NCBI RefSeq assembly: GCF_019457515.1
Contig: NZ_CP080421.1
Span: 1,054,001-1,118,000 of the forward strand
From: Shewanella mesophila
GTDB taxonomy: Bacteria; Pseudomonadota; Gammaproteobacteria; Enterobacterales; Shewanellaceae
Direction: 5' to 3'
DNA length: 64,000 nt
Each line of letters starts with the position of its first letter. The first letter of the stretch is position 1. Below the pieces are notes generated by a model. It was given only the letters and a program-made list of their open reading frames with translations, did not search any database and had not been told where the DNA came from. This document shows positions 42,565 through 52,431 of this stretch, piece after piece. The position numbers and the translations under genes were made by a program.

Positions 42565-42592
42565 AAAAAGCCACTCAATAGAGTGGCTTTTT
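42565..42592. terminator. Bidirectional terminator between the secreted pair and prs
   Basis: A 12-bp stem (AAAAAGCCACTC with its complement) and an AATA loop. It serves the plus-strand pair and the convergent prs gene. Confidence 0.85.
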
Positions 42593-42608
42593 GCTGTCGG
42601 CTAGCCGA

Positions 42609-43556
42609 TTAATGCTTGAACATTGCAGAGATAGACTCTTCGTTGCTCACTCGGCGAATGGCTTCAGCCATCACTGATGACATAGTTAGCTGAGTTACCT
42701 TGCTTAACGCCGCAATTTCAGGACTTAGTGGAATAGTATCGGTAACGATAACTTCATCGATAACAGACTCAGCGATGTTCTTCGCCGCATTGCCTGAGAA
42801 TACTGGGTGAGTTGCGTAAGCAAAAACGCGGTTGGCACCGTGTTCTTTTAATGCTTCGGCCGCTTTGCAAAGTGTTCCACCGGTATCGATCATGTCATCA
42901 ACGATAATGCAATCACGGCCCTGTACATCACCTATGATGTGCATGACTTGAGCAACGTTTGCCTGTGGACGACGCTTATCGATGATCGCTAAGTCAGAAT
43001 CATCAAGTAGCTTTGCGACAGCACGAGCACGTACAACACCACCAATATCTGGAGAAACCACAACGGGGTTATCCAACTCTTTGCCTAACATATCTTCTAA
43101 CAGTACTGGGCTACCAAATACGTTATCAACAGGCACATCGAAGAAACCTTGGATTTGCTCAGCATGAAGATCACAAGTTAGTACGCGGTCAACGCCGACG
43201 CTCGATAAGAAATCGGCAACGACTTTTGCCGTGATAGGTACACGAGCGCTACGAACACGACGATCTTGACGTGCGTAACCAAAATAAGGAATAACCGCAG
43301 TAATACGGCCAGCTGAAGCGCGACGTAACGCATCAACCATAACGATAAGTTCCATCAGGTTATCGTTAGTCGGTGCACAAGTAGATTGAATGATAAATAC
43401 ATCCGCCCCACGTACATTTTCGTTAATCTGGACACTGATTTCACCGTCGCTGAAAACGCCAACCTCTGCGTCTCCAAGTTTACAAAATAGACGATCTGCT
43501 ATCTTCTTTGCGAGACTGGGTGTTGCGTTACCGGCAAATAGTTTAATGTCAGGCAC
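42609..43556 (-). CDS. prs: Ribose-phosphate pyrophosphokinase Prs
   Basis: 315-residue enzyme that makes PRPP from ribose 5-phosphate and ATP, used for nucleotides, NAD, His and Trp. The ATP/regulatory flexible loop ([14 protein letters not shown]) and the PRPP loop ([11 protein letters not shown]) are complete. The GTG at 43556 was chosen: GAGG lies 8 nt upstream, it reads [13 protein letters not shown], and the length equals E. coli Prs. The ATG at 43583 would add nine residues with no family match. It follows ispE. Confidence 0.95.
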   Translation of the reverse strand: MPDIKLFAGNATPSLAKKIADRLFCKLGDAEVGVFSDGEISVQINENVRGADVFIIQSTCAPTNDNLMELIVMVDALRRASAGRITAVIPYFGYARQDRRVRSARVPITAKVVADFLSSVGVDRVLTCDLHAEQIQGFFDVPVDNVFGSPVLLEDMLGKELDNPVVVSPDIGGVVRARAVAKLLDDSDLAIIDKRRPQANVAQVMHIIGDVQGRDCIIVDDMIDTGGTLCKAAEALKEHGANRVFAYATHPVFSGNAAKNIAESVIDEVIVTDTIPLSPEIAALSKVTQLTMSSVMAEAIRRVSNEESISAMFKH

Positions 43557-43622
43557 TGTATGAACCTCAGGCGTATGCTTCATTGTAATGGCCGGGATAA
43601 AGTAGCCTTATCCCGCATGATT

Positions 43623-44477
43623 TTAACACTGCGCTAAGCGCAGCATTAGTGGTGATTTATTTGTCCCTTTCGCGATAAAACCGCTCATATCGGCAGGTAT
43701 TTGGGCAAAAACTTGCTCTGCTTGTTCGCGAGTATCGAATGATCCGAAAACGCATGCTCCGGTTCCAGTCATTCTCGACGGCGCATATTCTATCAGCCAC
43801 GCCAATGCTTTGGCAACTTGGGGGTGGCGATCTGCGACCAGCTGTTGGCAATCGTTGTGCCAATTGTTGTTCATTAAATCAACTAAGGTTAGCTTTGGGG
43901 TATCTCTTGGTAATAGCGGATCTTGGAATACTTTGGCTGTGGATACGTGCACATCTGGAGTAATAACAAGATACCAAGGTTCAGGGAGCTCAACTGTGAT
44001 CAGCTCCTCACCGACGCCCTCGGCAAATGCCGACAAACCATTAATAAAAACAGGAACATCAGCGCCTAAAGATAATCCAATTTCAGCGAGTTCTTCGAGT
44101 GATAATTGGGTATTCCATAAATGATTAAGCGCAACCAATGTTGTTGCAGCGTCCGATGAACCACCACCAATTCCACCGCCCATGGGCAATTTTTTATCCA
44201 GCCAGATCTCTGCACCAAATGGTGTTGCTGATTTTTTTTGTAATGATTTTGCAGCTTTTAGAATTAAGTTATCGCTATTTGCGACAACATCGCCAATATT
44301 GGAATGTAATGTGAGTTCGCCAGTTTTATTGACAGCAAAATCGAGCAGATCACTCTGTTCGACAAACTGAAACAGGGTTTGAAGTTCATGATAACCATCT
44401 GGGCGACGGCCATTAATATGAAGAAAGAGATTCAGCTTTGCCGGTGCAGGCCATGCGCGTGAAATATTATTGCTCAT
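43623..44477 (-). CDS. ispE: 4-diphosphocytidyl-2-C-methyl-D-erythritol kinase IspE
   Basis: 284-residue GHMP kinase of the MEP isoprenoid pathway. [20 protein letters not shown] (residues 11-30) contains the catalytic Lys; the ATP loop is [14 protein letters not shown]; the acidic residue lies in LGADVPVFI. It overlaps lolB by 11 bp, giving the order lolB-ispE-prs as in E. coli. Confidence 0.96.
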   Translation of the reverse strand: MSNNISRAWPAPAKLNLFLHINGRRPDGYHELQTLFQFVEQSDLLDFAVNKTGELTLHSNIGDVVANSDNLILKAAKSLQKKSATPFGAEIWLDKKLPMGGGIGGGSSDAATTLVALNHLWNTQLSLEELAEIGLSLGADVPVFINGLSAFAEGVGEELITVELPEPWYLVITPDVHVSTAKVFQDPLLPRDTPKLTLVDLMNNNWHNDCQQLVADRHPQVAKALAWLIEYAPSRMTGTGACVFGSFDTREQAEQVFAQIPADMSGFIAKGTNKSPLMLRLAQC

Positions 44478-45123
44478 TGGATTTCTCTGGTGTCTCTGGT
44501 GACAATGTTACGCTATCAGTGAGGGCTTGCCACTGACTAATTTGAATTTTCAAACGAATATCTTCACGGGTTAGCTCAAGTAGCCTAGGTAATTGAGCAC
44601 CGCTTTGTGTTTGCCAGCTTTTAAATGTCACTTGCCAAGGTGTTTGCCCAATATGAGACTGTACCGTTTGGGGTCTATTTGCCTGATCTCTACTCAGTAC
44701 TTGGTCGGTTGCTGATATTTGCCCCGTAATCCACAGTGGTAAAATATCAATAGGGATCGACCAGCCTGTCAGCCGCTTAAGTAACAGTTCTGGATCCTCG
44801 TCTCGATAAGTTTTGCCATCAAGTACTAGCTCGGCTCCATTCGCATCACTCGTCAGAGACATGACGGTAGTGCCAAGCATGGTAGTTAGCCTTAGCTCAT
44901 TGTTATATTCGGTATGGAGCCAATATAAGTTAGTGCTAAATTTATCTTCAGTTGTCTTTACTGCTAGCTTACCCTGCATCTCCCAAGATTTTGCTTGCTC
45001 TGGATTAGTTACATTTACCGGGAGCAAGTTGATATTGGGTTTGCTAACACAGCCACTAAGCAGCAAACTCGAAAGCAGGAGTAAACACGGGATGATTTTT
45101 GTGAGGTAGTTCAAATTATTCAT
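44467..45123 (-). CDS. lolB: Outer-membrane lipoprotein receptor LolB
   Basis: 218-residue lipoprotein that takes lipoproteins from LolA and inserts them in the outer membrane. Lipobox LLLSGC with C25. The mature part has the LolA/LolB half-barrel pattern: [22 protein letters not shown], then [19 protein letters not shown]. It is divergent from hemA across 272 bp. Confidence 0.94.
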   Translation of the reverse strand: MNNLNYLTKIIPCLLLLSSLLLSGCVSKPNINLLPVNVTNPEQAKSWEMQGKLAVKTTEDKFSTNLYWLHTEYNNELRLTTMLGTTVMSLTSDANGAELVLDGKTYRDEDPELLLKRLTGWSIPIDILPLWITGQISATDQVLSRDQANRPQTVQSHIGQTPWQVTFKSWQTQSGAQLPRLLELTREDIRLKIQISQWQALTDSVTLSPETPEKSNEQ

Positions 45124-45395
45124 CTATTGCTGAAATAACTAACCCATATCATACGAGGGCTGTTTCTAAATACCAATGCTATTCGATAAATTTCCTGCCA
45201 GCCTAGGCTAGGGTTAGCAATGGCTAATTTTAATTAGTAACAAATTTTATGGCTTTGATGGCCTTGTTTAATTGGAAAAATAAGTAGCAAACGAGATTAT
45301 TATTCGGTTTTGTTAAGCGTATTCTGTTTTTAGTTGGCTCAATTCAGTAGAATGGCTACCAATAAGTGAGATGCCTAGAGACCAGAAAGAGTCAG

Positions 45396-46646
45396 ATGAG
45401 CCTTGTAGCAATCGGTATTAATCATAAAACAGCCACCGTAGACCTACGTGAAAAAGTAGCGTTTGCGCCTGATAAAATTCATGATGCGATGAAAAGCCTT
45501 GCCAGCCGCACTAAGACTGGTGAAGCGGTGATCGTTTCAACCTGTAATCGTACCGAACTTTACTGTAATACAGGTGAAGAGGCGGAGGTTATTCAATGGT
45601 TAGAGGATTATCATCAACTCTCTCATGAAGATGTCTTGCCGTGCCTTTATAAATATAAGGGGCAAGAGGTGGTGCAGCATCTGATGCGCGTATCAGCTGG
45701 GCTGGATTCTCTTATCTTGGGTGAACCGCAAATTCTTGGTCAGGTGAAGCAGTCTTTTGTTAAAGCAAAAGAGGCGGGTACTGTCGCGGTAACCATAGAC
45801 CGCCTATTTCAAAATACCTTTTCGGTAGCAAAGAAGGTTCGCACGGAAACCGAAATTGGTGCAGCAGCTGTATCGGTAGCATTTGCGGCTGTCAGCATGG
45901 CTAAGCATATCTTCTCAGCAATCAGTGCGACAAAGGTGTTGCTTATCGGTGCGGGTGAGACAATAGAGCTCGTTGCCCGCCACTTAAAAGATAATGGCGT
46001 TGACTCAATGATCGTTGCTAACCGCACCATTTCACGTGCCGAAGCCATGTGTGAAGAGTTTGGCGCAACAGCAATTACGCTAGAACAGATACCAGAGTAT
46101 CTCCCTAAAGCCGATATCGTGATATCCTCTACCGCCAGCCCACTACCTATACTCGGTAAGGGCATGGTAGAAAAAGCGCTGAAGCAGCGTCGTCATCAAC
46201 CTATGTTATTGGTTGATATAGCAGTTCCTAGAGATATTGAAGCTGAAGTGGGGGATCTTGATGATGCCTTCCTCTACACGGTTGACGACCTGCAAAGCAT
46301 TATTGAACAAAATATGGCCTCAAGACGAGAGGCTGCCGAGCAAGCTGAAGTAATTGTAGAAGAGGAATCTCATCTTTTCATGGAGTGGATCCGCTCACTA
46401 GAGTCAGTGGATAGTATCCGTGAATATCGCACCCAAAGTATGGCGATAAAAGATGAGCTGGTTGAGCGAGCGATCAATAAGTTAGCCCAAGGCGGAGATA
46501 GCGAACAGCTGATCCTCGAATTGGCCAATAAACTAACCAATAAATTGATCCATGCGCCCACTCAGGCTCTCACCGCTGCTAGTCGCCGAGGCGACCTAAA
46601 CAGCATAGGGCAGTTACGTACAGCGCTTGGACTAGATAAAGACTAA
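45396..46646 (+). CDS. hemA: Glutamyl-tRNA reductase HemA
   Basis: 416-residue first enzyme of tetrapyrrole synthesis. With the ATG at 45396 the catalytic Cys is C50 (STCNRTE), the same number as in E. coli, which supports this start over the GTG at 45366. The NADPH domain starts near [17 protein letters not shown] and the C-terminal dimerisation helices follow. The N-terminal segment [17 protein letters not shown] is typical. It is followed after 13 bp by prfA. Heme demand is high in a cell with TorC and the flavocytochrome. Confidence 0.97.
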   Translation: MSLVAIGINHKTATVDLREKVAFAPDKIHDAMKSLASRTKTGEAVIVSTCNRTELYCNTGEEAEVIQWLEDYHQLSHEDVLPCLYKYKGQEVVQHLMRVSAGLDSLILGEPQILGQVKQSFVKAKEAGTVAVTIDRLFQNTFSVAKKVRTETEIGAAAVSVAFAAVSMAKHIFSAISATKVLLIGAGETIELVARHLKDNGVDSMIVANRTISRAEAMCEEFGATAITLEQIPEYLPKADIVISSTASPLPILGKGMVEKALKQRRHQPMLLVDIAVPRDIEAEVGDLDDAFLYTVDDLQSIIEQNMASRREAAEQAEVIVEEESHLFMEWIRSLESVDSIREYRTQSMAIKDELVERAINKLAQGGDSEQLILELANKLTNKLIHAPTQALTAASRRGDLNSIGQLRTALGLDKD

Positions 46647-46659
46647 GGTTAGCGTTGGA

Positions 46660-47745
46660 ATGAAGGACAGTGTTATTCGCAAGCTCGAAGGCTTGCTTGA
46701 GCGTAATGAAGAAGTTTTGGCGCTGTTAAGTGATGCGAGCATCATTGCCGATCAGGAGCGTTTTCGCGCTCTTTCCAAAGAGTACTCTCAACTCGAAGAT
46801 GTTGTTAGGACATTTAAAGCCTATCAGCAGGCTGAAGAAGACATTGAATCAGCTAAAGAGATGCTAAGTGAAGATGACCCCGATCTTAAAGAGATGGCGC
46901 AAGAGGAGATCAAAGAGGCTAAAGCCACTTTAGAAACCCTCGAAGCTGAGTTGCAAATTCTGCTGCTGCCTAAAGATCCTAAAGACGATAACAACGCCTT
47001 CCTCGAGATCCGCGCAGGTGCGGGTGGCGATGAAGCGGCTATCTTCGCCGGCGATCTATACCGTATGTACAGCCGCTACTGCGAAGCTAATCGCTGGCAA
47101 GTGGAAGTCATGACCCTTAATGAAGGTGAGCATGGCGGCTTTAAAGAGATCATTGTTAAGGTTTCCGGCGAAGGTGTTTTCGGTAAGCTGAAATTTGAAT
47201 CTGGTGGACACCGTGTACAACGTGTACCAGAAACTGAATCTCAGGGCAGGGTGCATACCTCGGCTTGTACCGTGGTTGTTATGCCTGAAGTACCAGAAGC
47301 TGAGGCGATTTCAATTAATCCCGCCGATCTTAAAGTCGATACCTTCCGCGCATCGGGTGCGGGTGGACAGCACGTCAACAAAACCGACTCAGCCATTCGT
47401 ATTACGCATATTCCATCAGGCATCATTGTTGAATGCCAAGATCAACGCTCACAACACAAAAACCGTGCCCAAGCCATGAGTGTTCTGGCTGCACGTATTC
47501 AAGCTGTTGAAGATGAGAAGCGTCGTAGCGAAGAGGAAACGACTCGCCGTAGCTTAGTGGCCAGTGGTGATCGCTCTGAGCGCATTCGCACTTATAACTA
47601 TCCACAAGGTCGTGTTAGCGAACACCGCATCAATTTGACCCTTTATCGCCTTAATGAAGTGATGGAAGGCGATCTTAACGCGATTATTGAGCCGCTCATG
47701 CAGGAAAACCAAGCCGATATGTTGGCTGCATTAGGCGAAGATTAA
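46660..47745 (+). CDS. prfA: Peptide chain release factor 1
   Basis: 361-residue RF1 recognising UAA and UAG. The catalytic GGQ is at residues 235-237 ([13 protein letters not shown]); the codon-reading PxT motif lies in [15 protein letters not shown]. Its Gln is methylated by PrmC, encoded directly downstream. Confidence 0.98.
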   Translation: MKDSVIRKLEGLLERNEEVLALLSDASIIADQERFRALSKEYSQLEDVVRTFKAYQQAEEDIESAKEMLSEDDPDLKEMAQEEIKEAKATLETLEAELQILLLPKDPKDDNNAFLEIRAGAGGDEAAIFAGDLYRMYSRYCEANRWQVEVMTLNEGEHGGFKEIIVKVSGEGVFGKLKFESGGHRVQRVPETESQGRVHTSACTVVVMPEVPEAEAISINPADLKVDTFRASGAGGQHVNKTDSAIRITHIPSGIIVECQDQRSQHKNRAQAMSVLAARIQAVEDEKRRSEEETTRRSLVASGDRSERIRTYNYPQGRVSEHRINLTLYRLNEVMEGDLNAIIEPLMQENQADMLAALGED

Positions 47746-47786
47746 TCTTCCTCTAATTCTGCTCACAAAGCTTTTAAGGATATTTT

Positions 47787-48629
47787 TTGTTCCAGACCTT
47801 AGCTGAAGCCCTAGCTTGGGCTTCATCTCAACTTGTTGAGATCTCTGATACCGCCAAGCTTGATGCTGAAGTGATGTTATTGCATATCATCCATAAGCAG
47901 CGCAGCTATCTCTATACTTGGCCCGATGAACGCTTAACCTCTGAACAGGTCACCGCCTTTAAACAGATGGTTCAAAGACGTGCGATAGGTACACCTATTG
48001 CCCATATTGTGGGCGAACGCGAGTTTTGGTCGTTACCTTTTATGGTCAATCCCACCACACTGATCCCGCGTCCCGATACTGAAATATTGGTGGAAACAGC
48101 ACTTAATCTGCCACTAGCAGATAATTCAAAGGTGCTCGATTTAGGGACTGGTACCGGAGCGATTGCGCTGTCGTTGGCGTTTGAACGTAGCTCTTGGGAA
48201 ATAACCGCCGTTGATAAAGTCATAGAAGCGGTCGCATTAGCCAAAGCCAATCGAGACAACCTCAAGCTACCGCAGGTAAATATTTTGCAAAGCGATTGGT
48301 TTGATGCCATCACTCAATATGACTTTAACCTGATCGTTTCTAACCCTCCTTATATCGATGAAGAGGATGAACATCTTTCTCAAGGCGATGTTCGGTTTGA
48401 GCCGCAAAGCGCATTAACTGCAGGTGAGCATGGTTATGCCGATCTGTTCCATATTGCCGACTGTGCGAGGGACTATTTAGCGCCCGGTGGATACTTACTG
48501 TTGGAACATGGCTTTGGTCAAGCCATCACGGTTCGAAATAAGATGATTGAACTTGGCTACGAGGCCGTTTCTACCGTCAGAGATTTTGGCAGTAATGACA
48601 GATGTACCCTAGGCCGTTGGCCGAGATAG
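47787..48629 (+). CDS. prmC: Release factor glutamine methyltransferase PrmC
   Basis: 280-residue SAM enzyme that methylates the GGQ glutamine of RF1 and RF2. N-terminal helical domain (to about 85), SAM motif I VLDLGTGTGAIAL, and N186-P-P-Y189 that binds the Gln amide. The start is TTG with AAGGA 6 nt upstream. The next genes in E. coli (sirB2, sirB1) are about 2.2 kb further on here. Confidence 0.96.
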   Translation: MFQTLAEALAWASSQLVEISDTAKLDAEVMLLHIIHKQRSYLYTWPDERLTSEQVTAFKQMVQRRAIGTPIAHIVGEREFWSLPFMVNPTTLIPRPDTEILVETALNLPLADNSKVLDLGTGTGAIALSLAFERSSWEITAVDKVIEAVALAKANRDNLKLPQVNILQSDWFDAITQYDFNLIVSNPPYIDEEDEHLSQGDVRFEPQSALTAGEHGYADLFHIADCARDYLAPGGYLLLEHGFGQAITVRNKMIELGYEAVSTVRDFGSNDRCTLGRWPR

Positions 48630-48705
48630 TGGCACATTGACACACCATTTATCTTGGCTGTGTTAGATAAATTTCAATAACTGAAAGTATTCCAGCCGTT
48701 GATAT

Positions 48706-48736
48706 CTGAAGGTAGAAGTGTTCCTTCTACCTTCAG
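48706..48736. other. Perfect 12-bp inverted repeat between convergent genes
   Basis: CTGAAGGTAGAA and its exact complement around a 7-nt loop, at the junction of prmC (plus) and the methyltransferase (minus), ending 8 bp before the latter's stop. There is no T-run on either strand, so it may be a rho-dependent or stability hairpin. Confidence 0.7.
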
Positions 48737-48743
48737 AGCTTCG

Positions 48744-49952
48744 TTAGGGAATGAAAATAATCTCTTTCTCAAGCAACTCGTATATCAATTCGATAGCTGA
48801 GTTTTTATCTGCGCCATTCTGACTCAACACACTGATGATCTCGCTACCCGTGAAACATGTTGTCTGTTCACTAAGAAGCAATACTATTTGAGCTAATAGG
48901 GGATCGGTAACCGATTGATTCTTGCTATGCCTAATCTTATAGCTGAGGCTCTCGACCCTTTGAGACTGGTTTAAGTTCCTCTTTTCCACTGAAAATGAAG
49001 CTTCAGGATTTACTGCAAATTGACTGGACTCTATCTCATCTATATTCACCGTCTCTGCTGCAGTATTATCAGTTTTACATATAATAAGCTCTAACTTAGG
49101 GATTTCGAATAATCTTTCAATTATTTGATATTGTTCAAATTCGCTCAACTCTCTTAGTCTTGCTAAAAGCTGAGGGTCGTTAAAACGTCTATCTACTGAC
49201 CAGACATCAGGATCGATCCAACGAACAAACTTCATTTTCGCGTTATCAATGAACTTCCATAGGGAAGCGACATCGTAGCTCACTTCGTTGACATTAAGGC
49301 AAGTATCAACAAACTCTACATCGGGGTTTCTATAGGTACCTTGCCAATAATTGCCTTTAAAAATGGTGTTATCAGCTTCCTCAGTCAATGCTCTTGCAAG
49401 TGGTAATCTATCCTCAATTTCATCTTCATTAGGGGAGATAATATCGATTCCTTCAATTAGCCGGTATAGGGCTTGCCGACCAAAACTGCCATAGAGCATT
49501 AAAGAGATCACTCCGTGTGGCGCAAGAATATTGGCCAAGTTATTAAGGCCGACTTGAGGGTCTGCCAAATGGTGTAATACGCCGGACGAATAGATAACAT
49601 CAAACCCTCCTGGAGGAATGTCAACTCCCTCCAGTGTCATCAGGTCTGCTTGTATAAAATTAACATTGGTGAGTCCTCGAGTCTCTGCATTGGTTTTGGC
49701 TTCCGCTAGACCGACACTATTAATATCTATAGCAGTAAACATCACATCGGGTTGTAGAGATGCTGCACCAAGAACCCCTGGGCCACGTCCGCATCCAGCA
49801 TCTAAAACGTTAAGAGGCGTGTCCGTATCTTTTTTCTTTGCAACGTAACTTAAAAGTAATCTAGCATCGAAACCCGCTCTTATGGATGGATCTCCAGAGG
49901 GATAGGGATATCTTTCATACATACTTTTTACATTTTTAGTCGTTTGATCCAC
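48744..49952 (-). CDS. SAM-dependent methyltransferase with unknown C-terminal region
   Basis: 402 residues. N-terminal YERYPYPSGDP, then a class I SAM fold with motif I VLDAGCGRGPG (about residues 49-59), motif II-like FTAIDINSVGLAEA, and FDVIYSSGVLHHLADP. From about residue 200 comes a region that includes FVDTCLNVNEVSYDVASLWKF; from about 320 a linker and a final winged-helix-like segment (LLSEQTTCFTGSEIISVLS). The start is GTG with GGAG 7 nt upstream. It lies between prmC and sirB2, which adjoin in E. coli, and looks more AT-rich than its neighbours, so it is likely an insertion. Substrate unknown. Confidence 0.8.
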   Translation of the reverse strand: MDQTTKNVKSMYERYPYPSGDPSIRAGFDARLLLSYVAKKKDTDTPLNVLDAGCGRGPGVLGAASLQPDVMFTAIDINSVGLAEAKTNAETRGLTNVNFIQADLMTLEGVDIPPGGFDVIYSSGVLHHLADPQVGLNNLANILAPHGVISLMLYGSFGRQALYRLIEGIDIISPNEDEIEDRLPLARALTEEADNTIFKGNYWQGTYRNPDVEFVDTCLNVNEVSYDVASLWKFIDNAKMKFVRWIDPDVWSVDRRFNDPQLLARLRELSEFEQYQIIERLFEIPKLELIICKTDNTAAETVNIDEIESSQFAVNPEASFSVEKRNLNQSQRVESLSYKIRHSKNQSVTDPLLAQIVLLLSEQTTCFTGSEIISVLSQNGADKNSAIELIYELLEKEIIFIP

Positions 49953-50310
49953 GGTTCATCTCCTCATACGGCACAATTGGCGATGCTAAAGGGTGTAAAG
50001 AGGTTTGTTGCGATCCCAAACAAGCCTGATAGCATCTAATTAGCTAACTAACTGGATAATCAAAATTCGAGGTAAATTGATAATAGTGTTAATAGCTTAA
50101 TGCTACTTAATCTATGTTACTTTAATCCCATTAGCAAAAACCTATGTCACAGGTAGGGATTTATCCGATAGCCTAATCAATATTGAAATTGGGTTGTAGA
50201 GTCTCTCCATTTTTTATGCTTATGGGCGATCATCCCATTTCAGCTTTAATCAGTTTATTTTAGTCTGAACATTCACTGGGGATTGCTTACCTACTACAGA
50301 GCAGTAATGG
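49953..50310. other. Intergenic stretch, no gene seen
   Basis: About 360 AT-rich bases between the starts/ends of two minus-strand genes. It must hold the promoter of the methyltransferase gene. No repeat or RNA gene was recognised. Confidence 0.5.
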
Positions 50311-50745
50311 TTAATTGTTAGTTTGAACACTCGACAATGCTTTGGTCATAAAATATTTACATCCAGTTTTTGGGTATGCTTGTTGGGTCCATTGCAATTG
50401 ATAGCCGCGTGACTCATAGAAGGGCTTAGCCTGAAAGTTGAGGGTATCTAAAATGGCGTAAATGCAGCCGCGTTCTTTGGCTATGCGCTCAGCTTCTGCC
50501 AGTAGTTGACTACCGATTTGCTGACCGCGGAGTTGATCACTGACCCAGAAATTATCTAGCATCATCCAGTTACCAAAAGTACGAGCAGAAAGACCCGCGA
50601 TAAGTTCACCTTGCTCATTTTCTAGTTTTAAGCCTAAAGGTAAGCGTTCACTCACTTCCCAATGTTGCCAGTTAAACTCGGCAATTTTTTGTTTAACGGC
50701 GTCGGCAAACTCATTTGAGTCATCGCGTGTAAATTCCATTGTCAT
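50311..50745 (-). CDS. GNAT-family N-acetyltransferase
   Basis: 144 residues, a single GNAT domain. LDNFWVSDQLRGQQIGSQLLAEAERIAKERGC (residues about 68-99) holds the acetyl-CoA loop RGQQIG, and AKPFYESRGYQ is the usual C-terminal motif. Substrate not predictable. It lies between the methyltransferase and sirB2 on the minus strand, and has GGAA 5 nt before the ATG. Confidence 0.88.
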   Translation of the reverse strand: MTMEFTRDDSNEFADAVKQKIAEFNWQHWEVSERLPLGLKLENEQGELIAGLSARTFGNWMMLDNFWVSDQLRGQQIGSQLLAEAERIAKERGCIYAILDTLNFQAKPFYESRGYQLQWTQQAYPKTGCKYFMTKALSSVQTNN

Positions 50746-50876
50746 ATTGGTTCCAAATAGCGTTAATCGTTTATCAGGTTAGGACTAGTTTATCTTGGAT
50801 AATCGTTTGATGATATTGGTGATGGAGAGGTGAATCAGGTACACTAGCGCCTTTGCGAACAACGAAAGAATTTAAA

Positions 50877-51263
50877 ATGGACAGTTTATACCCCGCTATT
50901 AAGCACATTCATATGACGTTTATTGCCCTAAGTGTGCTGTTTTTCATTGTGCGTTTTGTATTGCACTTAAAACAGTCCCCTATCATGGACAAGAAGTTCG
51001 TTAAGATAGCGCCGCACGTTATCGATACTTTCCTTTTACTATCGGGTTTAACCTTGTGTTTCATCATTAAGCAGTATCCGTTTCAAGATGCTTGGCTTAC
51101 CGAAAAGATCTTTGCCGTCGTCGCTTATATCTTCTTAGCGACCATCTCTTTAAAGGCGAATCGCAATAAATTATTTAAAGTTTTCGCTGCATTAGGGGCG
51201 ATTGCCTGGATCGTTTATGCCGCAAAGATTGCGATGTTTAAACAAGCAATATTGATGAGTTAA
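50877..51263 (+). CDS. sirB2: SirB2-family membrane protein
   Basis: 128-residue protein with four membrane helices (about 8-30, 45-65, 75-95, 100-120) and basic loops. SirB2 family, named from a Salmonella invasion-gene screen; molecular function unknown. The start was moved to ATG 50877 (MDSLYPAIKHIHM), which matches family N-termini. The stop overlaps the sirB1 start (TAATG). Part of the conserved prmC-sirB2-sirB1-kdsA order. Confidence 0.88.
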   Translation: MDSLYPAIKHIHMTFIALSVLFFIVRFVLHLKQSPIMDKKFVKIAPHVIDTFLLLSGLTLCFIIKQYPFQDAWLTEKIFAVVAYIFLATISLKANRNKLFKVFAALGAIAWIVYAAKIAMFKQAILMS

Positions 51264-52051
51264 TGACACAAATGATCCTTAATGATGAACTCTCATTGCC
51301 AGAGAGCGCGTTTGACATTACAGAGTATTTAGGCTTTTCCAAAAAAGAAGTCGCTAAGTGGGCATGGTTGGAGTTGGCGGGTTCGGTGCTAAGCCAATAT
51401 CTTGTCGATCGCAACGATAGGCTTAATGCCTTGATCAAGTGGTTTTATCAAGATTTAGGGTTCTGTGTTAGAGATTCTTACTTTAGTGTAGAAGCCGCTG
51501 ATCTCGCTTGCTGTGTGACAAGTCGACAGGGTAATAGCACTACGTTATCGACATTGTTGATGTTACTGGCGAAACAGCTGGATTTGGTGTTAGAACCTTT
51601 ACTCTTACCTGGTAATACCGTGCTTTGCAGTCGTATAGATAAGCAGGTGAGATATATCGATCCGTTAACGGGCAATGATATCACCAAGCATCAGCTACAT
51701 GTGTTGGTTCGAGGGGAACTCGGTAATGGCGCGCCATTTAAGCCGCGTTACTTAAAGCCCGCAACGATTAAACGTCTACTGTCGCGCATGCTTCATGAAC
51801 TCAAGGCTGGGGCAATTTTATCCCATAAGTTTGAGAGTGCTATGGAATGCTGCAATCTGTTATTACAATGGCACAGTGATGATTTAAACCTTAATCGTGA
51901 ACGGGCTTTCATTGCGCAGCAATTGGGGTGTATCAGTGTGGCGGCGGCGGATTTACAGCATTTTGTCGACAATAGTCCCCATGATCCAGTAACCGAACTG
52001 GTCAAGTTACAGTTAAAAGAGCTCAATGAGGATCGAGAGGTCTATCATTAA
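51263..52051 (+). CDS. sirB1: SirB1-family transglutaminase-like/TPR protein
   Basis: 262-residue cytoplasmic protein. The N-terminal part (about 40-160) corresponds to a transglutaminase-like fold (NALIKWFYQDLGF, then RQGNSTTLSTLLMLLAKQLDL), followed by TPR-like helices (about 190-255; AMECCNLLLQWHSDDLNLNRERAFIAQQL). The usual Cys of transglutaminases is not obvious, as in the SirB1 family generally. Function unknown. It is translationally coupled to sirB2. Confidence 0.88.
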   Translation: MTQMILNDELSLPESAFDITEYLGFSKKEVAKWAWLELAGSVLSQYLVDRNDRLNALIKWFYQDLGFCVRDSYFSVEAADLACCVTSRQGNSTTLSTLLMLLAKQLDLVLEPLLLPGNTVLCSRIDKQVRYIDPLTGNDITKHQLHVLVRGELGNGAPFKPRYLKPATIKRLLSRMLHELKAGAILSHKFESAMECCNLLLQWHSDDLNLNRERAFIAQQLGCISVAAADLQHFVDNSPHDPVTELVKLQLKELNEDREVYH

Positions 52052-52073
52052 ATGCTTGCTAAACTGCCATAAT

Positions 52074-52102
52074 AGCTGAGGTCGAGATACTTCAGCTTTT
52101 TT
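52074..52102 (+). terminator. Terminator after sirB1
   Basis: A 9-bp stem (AGCTGAGGT with ACTTCAGCT, one G-T), a CGAGAT loop and a T-run. It separates sirB2-sirB1 from the DUF819 gene. Confidence 0.75.
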
Positions 52103-52431
52103 ATGGTCATTTTGGGAGTCGCCATTGGCTTTTTGACGGCGTTAGGCACAATTTAATTATGCTCTAACCCTAGTGATGTTGTGACATGGCTTGAACTTTG
52201 ATGCTGTGCTTAAGCGAAAACAAATCGTGCACTTTCATTGTAAAATGTTGGCTGGATAAACCGAGCCTTTTCGGCAGTTAATAACGACTCGTCTGATCGC
52301 TTTTTCACAACTCATTACGTTATGACAAAGCCAATGAAATACAAGCAACTAAAATAAACAACTACAACAAAATAGTTAATACAAAATAAATAGAACAAGA
52401 TAACTAAAATAGAGTTACTAAGGGAGATGAA
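52103..52431 (+). promoter_or_regulatory. Leader region of the first DUF819 gene
   Basis: About 330 bases with no gene. The last 110 bases are very A-rich (AAATAGAACAAGATAAC and similar) and end in AAGGGAGATGAA before the ATG. Such a long A-rich leader may be an unstructured 5' UTR. No clear operator was identified. Confidence 0.4.
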
